Assembly (NCBI RefSeq): GCF_027484705.1
Contig: NZ_JAIXSL010000024.1
Coordinates: forward strand, 151,725-215,724
Direction: 5' to 3'
DNA from: Flavobacterium sp.
GTDB lineage: Bacteria > Bacteroidota > Bacteroidia > Flavobacteriales > Flavobacteriaceae
Length of the DNA stretch: 64,000 nucleotides
Numbering within the stretch: the stretch's first letter is position 1; each line of letters starts with the position of its first letter. Both the position numbers and the translations under genes were made by a program. This document shows, piece by piece, positions 25,322 to 33,120 of this stretch. A model generated the notes under the pieces. The model was not told the origin of the DNA. It saw only the letters and a program-made list of their open reading frames with translations, and did not search any database.

Positions 25322-26035
25322 AAATTAGATATTCTCGCCTTTGGAGCGCATCCTGACGATGTAGAATTGGGTTGTGGCGGTACGATAGCCAAAGAAGTAG
25401 CGTTGGGAAAAAAAGTCGGTATCATCGATCTTACCCGCGGCGAATTGGGCACGCGTGGTTCTGCGGAAATCCGCGATCAGGAATCGGCGGCGGCTGCGAA
25501 ATTATTGGGCGTATCGGTTAGAGAAAACCTCAATATGCGCGACGGGTTTTTTATCAATGATGAGGAACATCAGTTGGCCATCATCAGAATGATACGGAAA
25601 TATCAGCCTGAAATTGTTTTGTGCAATGCCATTGAAGACCGTCATATCGATCACGGCAAAGGAAGCCGGTTGGTTTCGGATGCTTGTTTTCTTTCGGGGC
25701 TCACAAAGGTTGAAACCAGTTATGATGGCGGAGTTCAAAAAGCCTGGCGTCCGAAATTGGTGTATCATTATATGCAATGGAAAAATATAGAACCTGATTT
25801 TGTAGTCGATATTACGGGATATAATGATCAGCGGATTGCTGCCATTTTAGCTTATAGTTCCCAATTTTACGATCCGAACAGCAAAGAACCTCAAACGCCA
25901 ATCGCCACAAAAAATTTCCTGGAGAGCCTCAATTATCGCGCTCAGGATTTAGGAAGATTGACCGGTGTTGATTATGCCGAAGGATTCACTGTAGAAAGGT
26001 ATTTGGCGGTCAATAGCTTAGCAGATTTAAAATAA
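25319..26035 (+). CDS. bshB1: Bacillithiol biosynthesis deacetylase BshB1
   Basis: A 238-residue LmbE-like zinc deacetylase that removes acetyl from N-acetylglucosaminyl-malate in bacillithiol synthesis. The start at 25319 (MKLDILAFGAHPDDVELGCGG) gives the canonical N-terminus. The frame from 25208 overlaps menF. Zinc ligands are in AHPDDVE and in the EDRHIDHGKGSRLV block (about residues 100-114), and the C-terminal QFYDPNSKEPQT region is typical. Bacillithiol is known from Firmicutes and many Bacteroidetes, where it buffers redox and metal stress. The partner genes bshA and bshC are not in this window. Confidence 0.92.
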   Translation: MKLDILAFGAHPDDVELGCGGTIAKEVALGKKVGIIDLTRGELGTRGSAEIRDQESAAAAKLLGVSVRENLNMRDGFFINDEEHQLAIIRMIRKYQPEIVLCNAIEDRHIDHGKGSRLVSDACFLSGLTKVETSYDGGVQKAWRPKLVYHYMQWKNIEPDFVVDITGYNDQRIAAILAYSSQFYDPNSKEPQTPIATKNFLESLNYRAQDLGRLTGVDYAEGFTVERYLAVNSLADLK

Positions 26036-26052
26036 TTTTTCGCAAATTTTCT

Positions 26053-26082
26053 TTGTAAAATAAAACTTTTGCAATACATTTG
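26053..26082 (+). promoter_or_regulatory. Bacteroidetes-type promoter of tRNA-His
   Basis: TTG (26053-26055), 19 nt, TACATTTG (26075-26082): an exact consensus promoter ending 15 nt upstream of the tRNA. Confidence 0.75.
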
Positions 26083-26097
26083 CCCTCGTCAAAAATG

Positions 26098-26171
26098 GTG
26101 GTTGTAGCTCAGCTGGTTAGAGTATTGGTTTGTGGTGCCGAGGGTCGCCGGTTCGAGCCCGGTCAGCCACC
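26098..26171 (+). tRNA. tRNA-His (anticodon GTG)
   Basis: A complete cloverleaf: acceptor GTGGTTG with CAGCCAC, D stem GCTC/GAGT, anticodon stem TTGGT/GCCGA around the loop TTGTGGT with GTG at 26132-26134, and a T arm with GTTCGAG. G at 26097 can pair with the C discriminator at 26171, the extra G(-1):C73 pair diagnostic of tRNA-His. The CCA end is not encoded. Confidence 0.97.
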
Positions 26172-26179
26172 CATTAGGT

Positions 26180-26211
26180 AAAAGCTTCTAGGAAACTAGG
26201 AGCTTTTTTTT
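26180..26211 (+). terminator. Intrinsic terminator of tRNA-His
   Basis: A stem of AAGCT and CTAG blocks closed by a GAAA loop (26192-26195), followed by eight T residues. Confidence 0.8.
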
Positions 26212-26228
26212 GTCTTTTGAATAAAAAA

Positions 26229-26260
26229 AAACGGCTTGTGCTATAAAGTACAAGCCGTTA
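26229..26260 (-). terminator. Intrinsic terminator of the alpha/beta hydrolase gene
   Basis: ACGGCTTGT pairs with ACAAGCCGT around a 10-nt loop, and on the minus strand a run of T follows. It lies about 20 nt after the stop at 26281. Confidence 0.8.
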
Positions 26261-26280
26261 TTGTAACCAAAGACGGGTTT

Positions 26281-27237
26281 TTATTTCAAGGTTGCTTTTA
26301 AAAAATCGATGAACATACTTTGCTGGTCTATAAAAACATTGTGCGAACAATCATCGAGGTACTTCAGGTTTTTGTCTCCGATAATGGCCGCAAGCTGATT
26401 GACCTGTTCGGGTGAATATAATCCATCATCTTTACCGTAAAGCGCGAATATTTTAGTTTTGTCCGCCATCAATGCTTGGAGATTTTTAGTCAGATTAATA
26501 GAAGTGTAGTTTTCGTTTTTCAAAAAAGCTTGTGGTGGATCTGTAGTCATTTTGCTAACATACTCGAAATTTGGATTTTTGGCGGAAATCGCATAAATCT
26601 CTTTGGCTTGGTTACTCATTTTTTTCGGGGAATAAAACCCGTTTTGCATGGCATGACCAAAGCAGTAAGCGTAATATTCTACAGAAGTGGTATCCATTTT
26701 TTCAATCATTCCGATGTAATTCAAATTCGTCTGATCGTTGTTTTTTTCATAGATTTTAAGCGACGAGTTCAGAATGGTTTTAAACGTTTCCTGCAATGAA
26801 ACTGGTGCTGAAACCAATTCGATGGCGTTTACTTTTTCAGGATATTGGCTGGCAAACAAAGTGGCAACAATACCGCCGAAACTGTGCCCGATTAGCGTTG
26901 CTTTTTTAAGTTGGTATTCGTTTAAAACAGCGTTGATGTCGCAGAAGGTTTCCTCAAATGTAAATTTTGCTTTTGGATCCGTCGAACGCCCTTCACCGCG
27001 TCGGTCATACACTACTACGTAAAATCCATTGTCCGCTAAATTTTGTGCGGTACTCACTTCAAATCCCGCGGCATTATAGCCAGGGCCGCCATGCAGAAAC
27101 ACTACTGGTGTATCTTTAGGATTTCCGTATGCCTTGCTGTATAATTCCTGAGCAAAAGCTTGTTGAATGGCAAAGCCCAAGAGTAAAAAGAGCCCGATTT
27201 TTTTTAAAGCTGTGTGTTCCTGATTTCTTGTTTTCAT
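26281..27237 (-). CDS. Exported alpha/beta hydrolase (prolyl-aminopeptidase-like)
   Basis: A 318-residue protein with an N-terminal signal peptide (LKKIGLFLLLGFAIQQAFAQ). The start at 27237 (MKTRNQEH) is chosen because the frame to 27420 runs back through the promoter and the next gene. The hydrolase fold shows PVVFLHGGPGYN (oxyanion region typical of proline iminopeptidases), YDRRGEGRS, the nucleophile elbow LIGHSFGG and the terminal His in DDCSHNVF. The acid is probably in YGKDDGLYSP. The substrate is unknown. Its promoter region shares a GTAAC-N15-GTATC element with the ECF sigma gene just upstream, so it is probably in that sigma factor's regulon. Confidence 0.85.
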   Translation of the reverse strand: MKTRNQEHTALKKIGLFLLLGFAIQQAFAQELYSKAYGNPKDTPVVFLHGGPGYNAAGFEVSTAQNLADNGFYVVVYDRRGEGRSTDPKAKFTFEETFCDINAVLNEYQLKKATLIGHSFGGIVATLFASQYPEKVNAIELVSAPVSLQETFKTILNSSLKIYEKNNDQTNLNYIGMIEKMDTTSVEYYAYCFGHAMQNGFYSPKKMSNQAKEIYAISAKNPNFEYVSKMTTDPPQAFLKNENYTSINLTKNLQALMADKTKIFALYGKDDGLYSPEQVNQLAAIIGDKNLKYLDDCSHNVFIDQQSMFIDFLKATLK

Positions 27238-27265
27238 GTTTGTTTCTATTTTAGTTTTGGGTTTT

Positions 27266-27290
27266 GATACTTCGATTCCTAAAATGTTAC
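27266..27290 (-). promoter_or_regulatory. ECF-type promoter of the alpha/beta hydrolase
   Basis: On the minus strand GTAAC, 15 nt, GTATC, with the wider identity TTTGTAACATTTT around the first box. The same sequence and spacing occur ahead of the sigma factor gene (28393-28417). The -35-like box overlaps the end of the 204-residue membrane protein gene. Confidence 0.6.
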
Positions 27291-27901
27291 AAATTGTTTT
27301 TCGATGTAGTTTCATCCACAAACTGGCCCGTGATATTTTCGAGATTTCGGATCGCCTCATTGAGCTTTTGCTCTTGCTTTCTAATGGTTCTCGGACGGAT
27401 GTAGAACCAATTGAACGCAATCCAAATCATAGTGGTTCCGTAGGTGGCCAAGATGAAAAAGATACTGCCTCGCAGGGTATACTCAATCATGTATAACGCC
27501 AGCCCAACGCTTAAAAAAAGGAAATACAACGTCATAATCGTCGATTGGATAAAAGCTTGTTTCTTTTTGAATGCCAACAGCTGGTTGAGATAAGCTTCGG
27601 GATTGGTTTGCGCATTGCTTTTATTGACTAACGGAATCAATCGCATCGAGGCAATAATCTGCATCAGAATCGCAATGATTACAAGCAATGAGCCGATTTT
27701 GGTCGTAATCATTTCAGGTTTAAAATACACCACGATTCCGATGATAAAAATCATGGTAGCGAACAACAGCAGATTGCCCAACAACAGTTTTATTTTTGTT
27801 TTTCGTTGCATTTGCTGCGCCTGAAGAACGATGGTAGCGGCATCAATTTCAGGAATGTTTTGATGGCTTTGCCACAACTGATTGAAATTAATCTCGGTCA
27901 T
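27287..27901 (-). CDS. Four-helix membrane protein coupled to the sigma gene, anti-sigma candidate
   Basis: A 204-residue protein of no family I recognise. A short N-terminal cytoplasmic-looking part (MTEINFNQLWQSHQNIPEID) precedes about four membrane helices (near residues 38-60, 70-90, 115-137, 145-165), and the C-terminal tail is charged and helical (RKQEQKLNEAIRNLENITGQ). Its start lies 14 nt inside the end of the sigma factor gene, so the two are translationally coupled. Genes in this position usually encode the anti-sigma factor. That role is inference here, since I see no zinc-binding anti-sigma motif or FecR domain. Confidence 0.8.
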   Translation of the reverse strand: MTEINFNQLWQSHQNIPEIDAATIVLQAQQMQRKTKIKLLLGNLLLFATMIFIIGIVVYFKPEMITTKIGSLLVIIAILMQIIASMRLIPLVNKSNAQTNPEAYLNQLLAFKKKQAFIQSTIMTLYFLFLSVGLALYMIEYTLRGSIFFILATYGTTMIWIAFNWFYIRPRTIRKQEQKLNEAIRNLENITGQFVDETTSKNNL

Positions 27902-28361
27902 AACGTTTGAATTTTTTGGTTAATTTTTCTTTGATGCGGTGAATTTTGACCCGGACGTTGGCTTCGGATATCCCAACGATACTCGCAATTTCAGCTTGTC
28001 TGATGTCTTCAAGTTCGAGAGAAATGATGAGGCGATCCAACTCGGCAAGTTCGCTAATACTTTGGTACAGTAAAGCGATTTTCTGATCAATAGGCACCGT
28101 TTCCACGTCTTGGATTTGAGCAGGAAAACTGACTTTCGTCAAACGTTTTTCCCTTTCGATCTGGCGTAGGCAAGTGTTTACCGCGATACGATAAATCCAG
28201 GTGCCAACTGCTGATTCCTGCCGGAAAGTGTGTAGATTTTTCCAAACTGTGATGAAAGTGTCCTGAGCAATATCCTTAGCCCAATCGTCATCATTGACAT
28301 AACCGCGGCACACGCGATAAATTTTTTGCCAATAGGTGTTGTATATTGCTTCAAACTCCAT
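27888..28361 (-). CDS. ECF-type RNA polymerase sigma factor
   Basis: A 157-residue sigma-70 family factor of the extracytoplasmic-function group. Region 2 reads YNTYWQKIYRVCRGYVNDDDW, followed by AKDIAQDTFITVWKNLHTF and GTWIYRIAVNTCLRQ. Region 4 reads IRQAEIASIVGISEANVRVKIHRIKEKL, quoted as AEIASIVGISEANVRVKIHR, a clear helix-turn-helix. The start at 28361 (MEFEAIYNTYW) is used because the longer frame covers the promoter. A promoter element shared with the hydrolase gene lies 32-56 nt upstream of this start, consistent with autoregulation. The membrane protein gene overlaps its 3' end and may encode its regulator. Confidence 0.92.
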   Translation of the reverse strand: MEFEAIYNTYWQKIYRVCRGYVNDDDWAKDIAQDTFITVWKNLHTFRQESAVGTWIYRIAVNTCLRQIEREKRLTKVSFPAQIQDVETVPIDQKIALLYQSISELAELDRLIISLELEDIRQAEIASIVGISEANVRVKIHRIKEKLTKKFKRYDRD

Positions 28362-28392
28362 GTAAGTTGTTTTTTTGAGTTTACAGGTTTTG

Positions 28393-28417
28393 GATACGCG
28401 AAAAATCAAAATGTTAC
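28393..28417 (-). promoter_or_regulatory. ECF-type promoter of the sigma factor operon
   Basis: On the minus strand GTAAC, 15 nt, GTATC, with flanking TTTGTAACATTTT identical to the element ahead of the alpha/beta hydrolase. GTAAC-like -35 boxes are typical of ECF promoters, so autoregulation is likely. Confidence 0.6.
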
Positions 28418-28421
28418 AAAT

Positions 28422-28450
28422 AAAAAAACTCCGAGGAATATCGGAGCTTT
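28422..28450. terminator. Intrinsic terminator after the M28 peptidase gene
   Basis: CTCCGA (28429-28434) pairs with TCGGAG (28441-28446). On the minus strand it is followed by a T run. It separates the peptidase transcript from the sigma factor promoter, which begins a few nt further on. Confidence 0.7.
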
Positions 28451-28466
28451 ACTTTATATTTTCGGA

Positions 28467-29483
28467 TTAATTACCATCCTTATCCACGACCAATCGTTTG
28501 TCCCGATTGGCAATGTCCCAAGCAATCGCAAAGGCCAGCTGGGCTCTTTTGGCCAGCGCATCGAATTCTATTTTTTCGACATCATCGCCGGGTTTGTGGT
28601 AATCTTCATGCGTTCCGCTGAAAAGAAATACTGAAGGAATTCCGTTTTTAGCAAAATTGTAATGGTCTGATCGGTAATAAAAACGGTTCGGGTCTTTACG
28701 GTCATTGTATTTGTAATCGATATCAAGATGCGCAAATTGCTTGTTCGCGTTTTCGCAGATATTGAACAAATCGGTAGAAAGATAATCGGAACCGATCAGG
28801 TAAATGTAATTGCTCGAATTCGCATGGAATTCGTCATGACGTCCGATCATATCAATATTTACATCAGCGACTGTATTGGCTATTGGAAACAAAGGATTTT
28901 CAGAATAATATCTAGAACCGTGCAAACCGTGTTCTTCGCCAGTGACATGAAGAATCAGCACCGAACGTTTCGGTCCATGACCTTCCATTTTAGCTTTTTT
29001 GAATGCTTTGGCAATTTCTACAAGCGCTACTGTTCCTGAACCATCGTCGTCAGCGCCGTTGTATACTTCGCCGTTCTTGATGCCGACATGGTCGTAATGT
29101 GCAGAAACGACCACAATTTCATCCGGTTTTTCGGAACCTTCGATAAATGCCCAGATGTTTTCGGAATCGGATAGATTTTCTTTGTATTTCGCGTTCAGAT
29201 AGGCCGCAGGAATGTGTTGGTAATAATCTTTAGCGCCTTTCGGGAAAGAAATGTTGTTGTTTTTATATTGTTCGATGAGGTAGCGCCCGGCTTTTTTTTG
29301 TCCTTCGCTGCCGGTTTCGCGACCTTCCATGGCATCGGAAGCAATGACGGTTAGGTTGGTCTTCAGGTTGGTGGCGGAAATCGTGCTCATATAATCGGTC
29401 AGGCCTTTGGCAGGCGAATCTTTTTTGGAGGCACAACTACTGATGACGAGCAATACCGATAGGGCAATGATAATTTTTTTCAT
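28467..29483 (-). CDS. M28 family metallopeptidase, lipoprotein
   Basis: A 338-residue aminopeptidase-type enzyme with a lipoprotein signal (MKKIIIALSVLLVISSC, lipid on Cys 17). The di-zinc site is visible: His and Asp in VVVSAHYDHVG, Asp in YNGADDDGSGTVA, the catalytic Glu pair in LHVTGEEHGLHGS, Asp in VNIDMIGRHDE and the last His in SGTHEDYHKPGDD. M28 family members release N-terminal residues from peptides. The protein probably faces the periplasm or cell surface. It starts 5 nt after the second DUF3667 gene would begin its downstream interval, i.e. the two genes on this strand are nearly adjacent. Confidence 0.92.
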   Translation of the reverse strand: MKKIIIALSVLLVISSCASKKDSPAKGLTDYMSTISATNLKTNLTVIASDAMEGRETGSEGQKKAGRYLIEQYKNNNISFPKGAKDYYQHIPAAYLNAKYKENLSDSENIWAFIEGSEKPDEIVVVSAHYDHVGIKNGEVYNGADDDGSGTVALVEIAKAFKKAKMEGHGPKRSVLILHVTGEEHGLHGSRYYSENPLFPIANTVADVNIDMIGRHDEFHANSSNYIYLIGSDYLSTDLFNICENANKQFAHLDIDYKYNDRKDPNRFYYRSDHYNFAKNGIPSVFLFSGTHEDYHKPGDDVEKIEFDALAKRAQLAFAIAWDIANRDKRLVVDKDGN

Positions 29484-29488
29484 AGTTT

Positions 29489-30565
29489 TTAATGGATATT
29501 AATGAAGGTATAAATGGCAAAAATCATCAGCAGCACCACAATCAGAAACATATTGATGAAGAATAAAAACACACTTTTGATGAATGAAATCAGTCTGGTT
29601 TCGCCATAAAATCGATGGTGCGCCGGGAAAAAGTAATAGAACATCCAAGCAAAAGCGATAAAATCAAAACCACCTTTTAGGGTATCACAAATGGCCGAGG
29701 AACCAAATAAAGAAAGGAATTTGCTGAACAGAAAAACCAGCAAAATGACTAGTAGCAGAAAAGAGAAGTAATGCAATGTAAAAATCCCGTGATCGAAGTA
29801 GTACCAACGTTTTTTTCCATGAAACAGCCACAGGAAAAAGGCGAAAATCGGCATGTAGATAAACAATGTTTTGGAGAAATTATGCACGAAAGATTCTTTG
29901 AATTTTTCGACTAACTCTTCATTGGTGTTGTTTTTCTTGACTTGTATTCCTTTTTTGACGACCCAATATTCAAAATCGCTCAAGCGGTCTTCTTCCTTTC
30001 CGAACTTTTGAATCGAGTCGAGTTCGTGAACTGATTTGTAACCAAAATTAAACAGCTCATTAAAATTTTGCCCTTTGTGTGTTTTTGCCTCGTCGAGCCC
30101 AGCTTTGATAGAATCTCGGATTTCTTTTTTTAATTTTTCATCGTCAAGAAGTTCATTAAGGTCTTTGATGTTCTCTGATTTGGTAATCGTTTTGCCCTTG
30201 TCTGTTTTTGAAGTAGTGTTCCGCTTTACGTTAATCAGGTTGTAATCCGTATTCGGGAGCACCGTAATCAGGAAAAAAGTAACGAAACTGATGAATATAT
30301 AAAGGCGTACCGGCGCCAAATAAGACAACCGTTTTCCCGAAAGATATTCTTTGGTCAGTGAAGCAGGTTTGAACAGCAGGTTTTTGATGGTGCGCCAAAA
30401 TGCGTTTTCATAATGCGTCAAATCTTCAAAAAAATGAATGAACAAATGATGGAATGTTTTCCGGCTTTCGGTGTTCTCCTGTCCGCAATGAGGGCAGTAG
30501 CGCTCCTCTACAGTATGTCCGCAATTGAGGCAGTTCTTGTCTTTACGTAATGGGCTGTGGCTCAT
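29489..30565 (-). CDS. DUF3667 zinc-ribbon membrane protein (intact)
   Basis: A 358-residue protein. The N-terminal zinc ribbon is NCLNCGHTVEERYCPHCGQE (two CxxC pairs). It is followed by the DUF3667 amphipathic region (FIHFFEDLTHYENAFWRTIK, KPASLTKEYLSGKR), a membrane helix near 85-105, a long charged soluble stretch at about 110-225 rich in Lys/Glu, and four hydrophobic segments at the C-terminus. It is a longer paralogue of the amber-truncated protein at 15111-15875. Function is unknown, and the family is largely confined to Bacteroidetes. The stop lies 5 nt ahead of the M28 peptidase start, so they may be co-transcribed. Confidence 0.85.
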   Translation of the reverse strand: MSHSPLRKDKNCLNCGHTVEERYCPHCGQENTESRKTFHHLFIHFFEDLTHYENAFWRTIKNLLFKPASLTKEYLSGKRLSYLAPVRLYIFISFVTFFLITVLPNTDYNLINVKRNTTSKTDKGKTITKSENIKDLNELLDDEKLKKEIRDSIKAGLDEAKTHKGQNFNELFNFGYKSVHELDSIQKFGKEEDRLSDFEYWVVKKGIQVKKNNTNEELVEKFKESFVHNFSKTLFIYMPIFAFFLWLFHGKKRWYYFDHGIFTLHYFSFLLLVILLVFLFSKFLSLFGSSAICDTLKGGFDFIAFAWMFYYFFPAHHRFYGETRLISFIKSVFLFFINMFLIVVLLMIFAIYTFINIH

Positions 30566-30601
30566 AGATCAAATTAAAGCTTAAAAGTAAATAAAATAAA
30601 T

Positions 30602-31366
30602 TTAAAGCACTTCTTTGAGGAACATTAACAGCTGTTCCCACGAACGTTTGTCGGCTTTCTCATTATAAGCCGCGCCTTTTGAATTGTCATTTCCGGCTTC
30701 TTTATCGGTAAAGGAATGCACGGCATTGGCATAATAAACCATCTGCCAGTCGGCTTTCGCATCGCGCATTTCTTTTTGAAACCCGAGCACTTCTTCCTGC
30801 GATTCATAAGGGTCGTCGGCACCGTGACAAACCAATATTTTAGGGATAATATTCTGTGTGGGTTTCGAACTGTCATTCGACAATCCGCCGTGAAACGAAA
30901 CCACACCACGAACTGGGAAGTTCGCTCTTGCAGCTTCCAGAGCACCAGTACCGCCGAAGCAATAGCCCATGACGACGATTTTATCGGGATCTGCGCCAAG
31001 TTTGATTAGCTGAGCTAACGCCAAACGAATGCGCTGTTGGTAAAGGTCTCGGTTCTTTTTATAATATCCTGCTTTTTCACCGGCTTCTGCGTTATTTTTT
31101 GGGTAGTTTCCTTCGCCATAAATGTCGGCGATGAAAGTATAATAGCCAAGTTTTGCTAACCTTTCGGCACTATCCTTGGCGTGTGCATCAATGCCTTTCC
31201 AGGCCGGAAGAATCAGGATTCCGGGTTTGTCTTTAAGTGTTTTTTGCGGCTGAGTACCGAAACCACTTAACGACTGTTGGCCGTCAGCGTATTTGATGTT
31301 AGACAGTTGCGCGAAGTTGAAAATAGGCATCAACAACGTAACGATTAGAATGAAATATTTTTTCAT
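30602..31366 (-). CDS. Exported dienelactone hydrolase family protein
   Basis: A 254-residue alpha/beta hydrolase with a signal peptide (MKKYFILIVTLLMPIFNFAQ). The catalytic triad of dienelactone hydrolases is visible: Cys in VVMGYCFGGTGAL, Asp in CHGADDPYES and His in YANAVHSFTDKEAG. Related proteins hydrolyse lactones or esters, and the natural substrate of exported versions in Flavobacteria is unknown. It is 36 nt upstream of the DUF3667 gene on the same strand and may head that transcript. Confidence 0.87.
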   Translation of the reverse strand: MKKYFILIVTLLMPIFNFAQLSNIKYADGQQSLSGFGTQPQKTLKDKPGILILPAWKGIDAHAKDSAERLAKLGYYTFIADIYGEGNYPKNNAEAGEKAGYYKKNRDLYQQRIRLALAQLIKLGADPDKIVVMGYCFGGTGALEAARANFPVRGVVSFHGGLSNDSSKPTQNIIPKILVCHGADDPYESQEEVLGFQKEMRDAKADWQMVYYANAVHSFTDKEAGNDNSKGAAYNEKADKRSWEQLLMFLKEVL

Positions 31367-31423
31367 GATAGTGATTTTGATTCACAAATATCTGAAAATA
31401 TATCGTTGGATTGTTGCCTTCAA

Positions 31424-31462
31424 CAAAAAAGACCGTACTAATTTAGTGCGGTCTTTTTTATG
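31424..31462. terminator. Bidirectional intrinsic terminator
   Basis: AAAAAAGACCG pairs with CGGTCTTTTTT, with inner ACT/AGT pairing. On the minus strand it ends the small secreted-protein gene at 31491. It resembles the terminator at 3430-3466 in its GACCG/CGGTC stem. Confidence 0.8.
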
Positions 31463-31490
31463 GGACGTAAATCATTTTGAAAGGAAAGGT

Positions 31491-31757
31491 CTACTTTTTT
31501 TGAGCAGGTTTCTTTTTTGGTTTTTCAACGGCTTCAATTGGTTTTGCATTCTTTTCCGATTCGCGTTGCACTTTTTCTCTTTCGGCAGTTATCCTGGCAT
31601 TTCGTTCGGCTTCTGTTTGTGCAGGCCTTGGTGGTTCTTGTTGTATTTTATCCTGAGCATTTTCATTTTGATCATCCATCGTTTTTGGGGTTTCCTGCGC
31701 GGATGCATAGAAGTTACAAGCCAATATTGTAGCGAAGGTCAATAGGAACTTTTTCAT
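31491..31757 (-). CDS. Small secreted, highly charged protein
   Basis: An 88-residue protein with a signal peptide (MKKFLLTFATILACNFYASAQ). After cleavage, about 67 residues remain, almost all charged, Gln, Pro or Ala, with a Lys/Pro-rich tail (EKPKKKPAQKK). It is probably disordered or a single helix. I recognise no family. It has its own terminator and no close neighbour on the same strand. The signal peptide and terminator argue that it is a real gene, and the function is unknown. Confidence 0.6.
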   Translation of the reverse strand: MKKFLLTFATILACNFYASAQETPKTMDDQNENAQDKIQQEPPRPAQTEAERNARITAEREKVQRESEKNAKPIEAVEKPKKKPAQKK

Positions 31758-31874
31758 AATCTGTATAGATTTAAATTAACAATACCTAAAGTTACCAAAA
31801 CACCAGTCGCTGCATTTGTTTTTTGAGTCATTTAACTATCTTTAACAGCCATTTTACAAACAAATATTGAAGTT

Positions 31875-32330
31875 ATGCAATCTACAGCCAAAACGCCTCA
31901 GGACTACATCGACAGCTTGCCCGAAGACAGAAAGGAAGCCATCAATAAAATCAGGCAAGCCATTCAAAAAACATTGCCCGAAGGTTTTCAGGAAAGTATG
32001 GGTTATGGCATGCTGTGCTATTCCGTGCCGCACTCAATTTATCCGAAAGGCTACCATTGCGACCCAAAACTGCCTCTTGGTTTCATGAGTCTGGCATCGC
32101 AAAAGAACTTTATCGCTTTGTATCATATGGGCATTTATGCCAATCCGAAATTGCTCGATTGGTTCACAACGGAATTTCCAAAACATTCCAAATCAAAACT
32201 CGATATGGGAAAAAGCTGCATCCGTTTTAAGAAAATGAATGACATTCCTTACGAACTGATCAGCGAACTCGCCTCCAAAATGACCGTTCAGCAATGGATT
32301 GATTGTTATGAAAGCGCCTTCAAAAAATAA
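31875..32330 (+). CDS. DUF1801 (YdhG-like) family protein
   Basis: A 151-residue soluble protein of the DUF1801/YdhG type. The opening TPQDYIDSLPEDRKEAINKIRQAI and the middle SMGYGMLCYSVP, LGFMSLASQKNFIALYHMG and GKSCIRFKKMNDIP are family hallmarks. The function of the family is not established, and structures show an antiparallel sheet with helices that may bind small ligands. It converges on the DUF892 gene with only 3 nt between the stop codons, so no terminator separates them. Confidence 0.85.
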   Translation: MQSTAKTPQDYIDSLPEDRKEAINKIRQAIQKTLPEGFQESMGYGMLCYSVPHSIYPKGYHCDPKLPLGFMSLASQKNFIALYHMGIYANPKLLDWFTTEFPKHSKSKLDMGKSCIRFKKMNDIPYELISELASKMTVQQWIDCYESAFKK

Positions 32331-32333
32331 ACT

Positions 32334-32897
32334 TTAGGCGTTGTGGAACTGAATCGTCTGCGCTATTTTAGCGAGTCGCATTTGGGCTACTTTTTCTTCA
32401 TTGAGCGATTCGGCCATCAAAATCTGAATGTCATACACTTTTAAAGTTTCGGCATAAATCGAAAGGATGGTGTAAGTAGCAATCTCATAATGCTCAATTT
32501 TATGCAATGCCAATATGATTCCGGCGTCGCGCACCAAACCAAACTTTGTGAGTTCCACGATGTCGTCAATTTCCTGAAGCATGCATTCGATGGCTTGCGA
32601 GCGGTATAAAATCGGAGGTTCTTCCAAAAACATAAAAGTGTCCTCCAAACGAATGACTTGTTTTTTGGTATCTGCCAAATGAATCGTAATCGCTTCAATA
32701 AGCTCGTAATTGCAAGCGTGTTTGATCATTTTCGGGAACGCCTTAAGCATCGCCTTTTCTACATAGTACATCGATTTCAATTCCTGTACTAACAAGTCTC
32801 TGAGTCCGGTAGGGCCGTCGAATTTGATCCTGACGGGTTTGTTGTCATTGTCGCTTCCAGCATCGTAATGCTCTAATGGTTTTCTAGCATTTTCCAT
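32334..32897 (-). CDS. DUF892 (YciF-like) ferritin-fold protein
   Basis: A 187-residue helical protein. After a polar lead of about 30 residues, the DUF892 domain starts at GLRDLLVQELKSMYYVEKAM, with the typical E-L-x-x-x-Y-x-x-E pattern. It continues with KKQVIRLEDTFMFLEEPP, a helix containing AGIILALHKIEHYEIATY and a last helix. The fold is that of ferritin-like proteins. YciE/YciF relatives are stress-induced in enterobacteria, and some Glu/His residues are in positions for a di-iron site, which I cannot confirm. Its stop is 3 nt from that of the convergent DUF1801 gene. Confidence 0.85.
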   Translation of the reverse strand: MENARKPLEHYDAGSDNDNKPVRIKFDGPTGLRDLLVQELKSMYYVEKAMLKAFPKMIKHACNYELIEAITIHLADTKKQVIRLEDTFMFLEEPPILYRSQAIECMLQEIDDIVELTKFGLVRDAGIILALHKIEHYEIATYTILSIYAETLKVYDIQILMAESLNEEKVAQMRLAKIAQTIQFHNA

Positions 32898-33120
32898 GTC
32901 ATTTCATTTAGGTTAAAGTATCAAAGCGGCGGATTTGGGGAAATCTTAAAGCTTCATCAGTATGCGTAATCGATTGCCATTCGAATACAGCCGAAAGGTA
33001 TTACTTCTATTTTTCAAATAAAAAAATACCCGATGTACTGCAGCTAAATTTAACATTAACCCTTCAATATCCGTTGAACGGCGTTAAAATTTGACTTTTT
33101 AGAAAGTGTTTTTCGCTGAT

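Noticed and set aside
27238..27420. N-terminal extension of the alpha/beta hydrolase
   Set aside because: It would run through the ECF-type promoter and the neighbouring gene, and the later ATG opens directly into a signal peptide.
32898..33120. Possible gene or RNA in the 223-nt gap before the GT-B gene
   Set aside because: No open frame, convincing hairpin, repeat or promoter match is visible.
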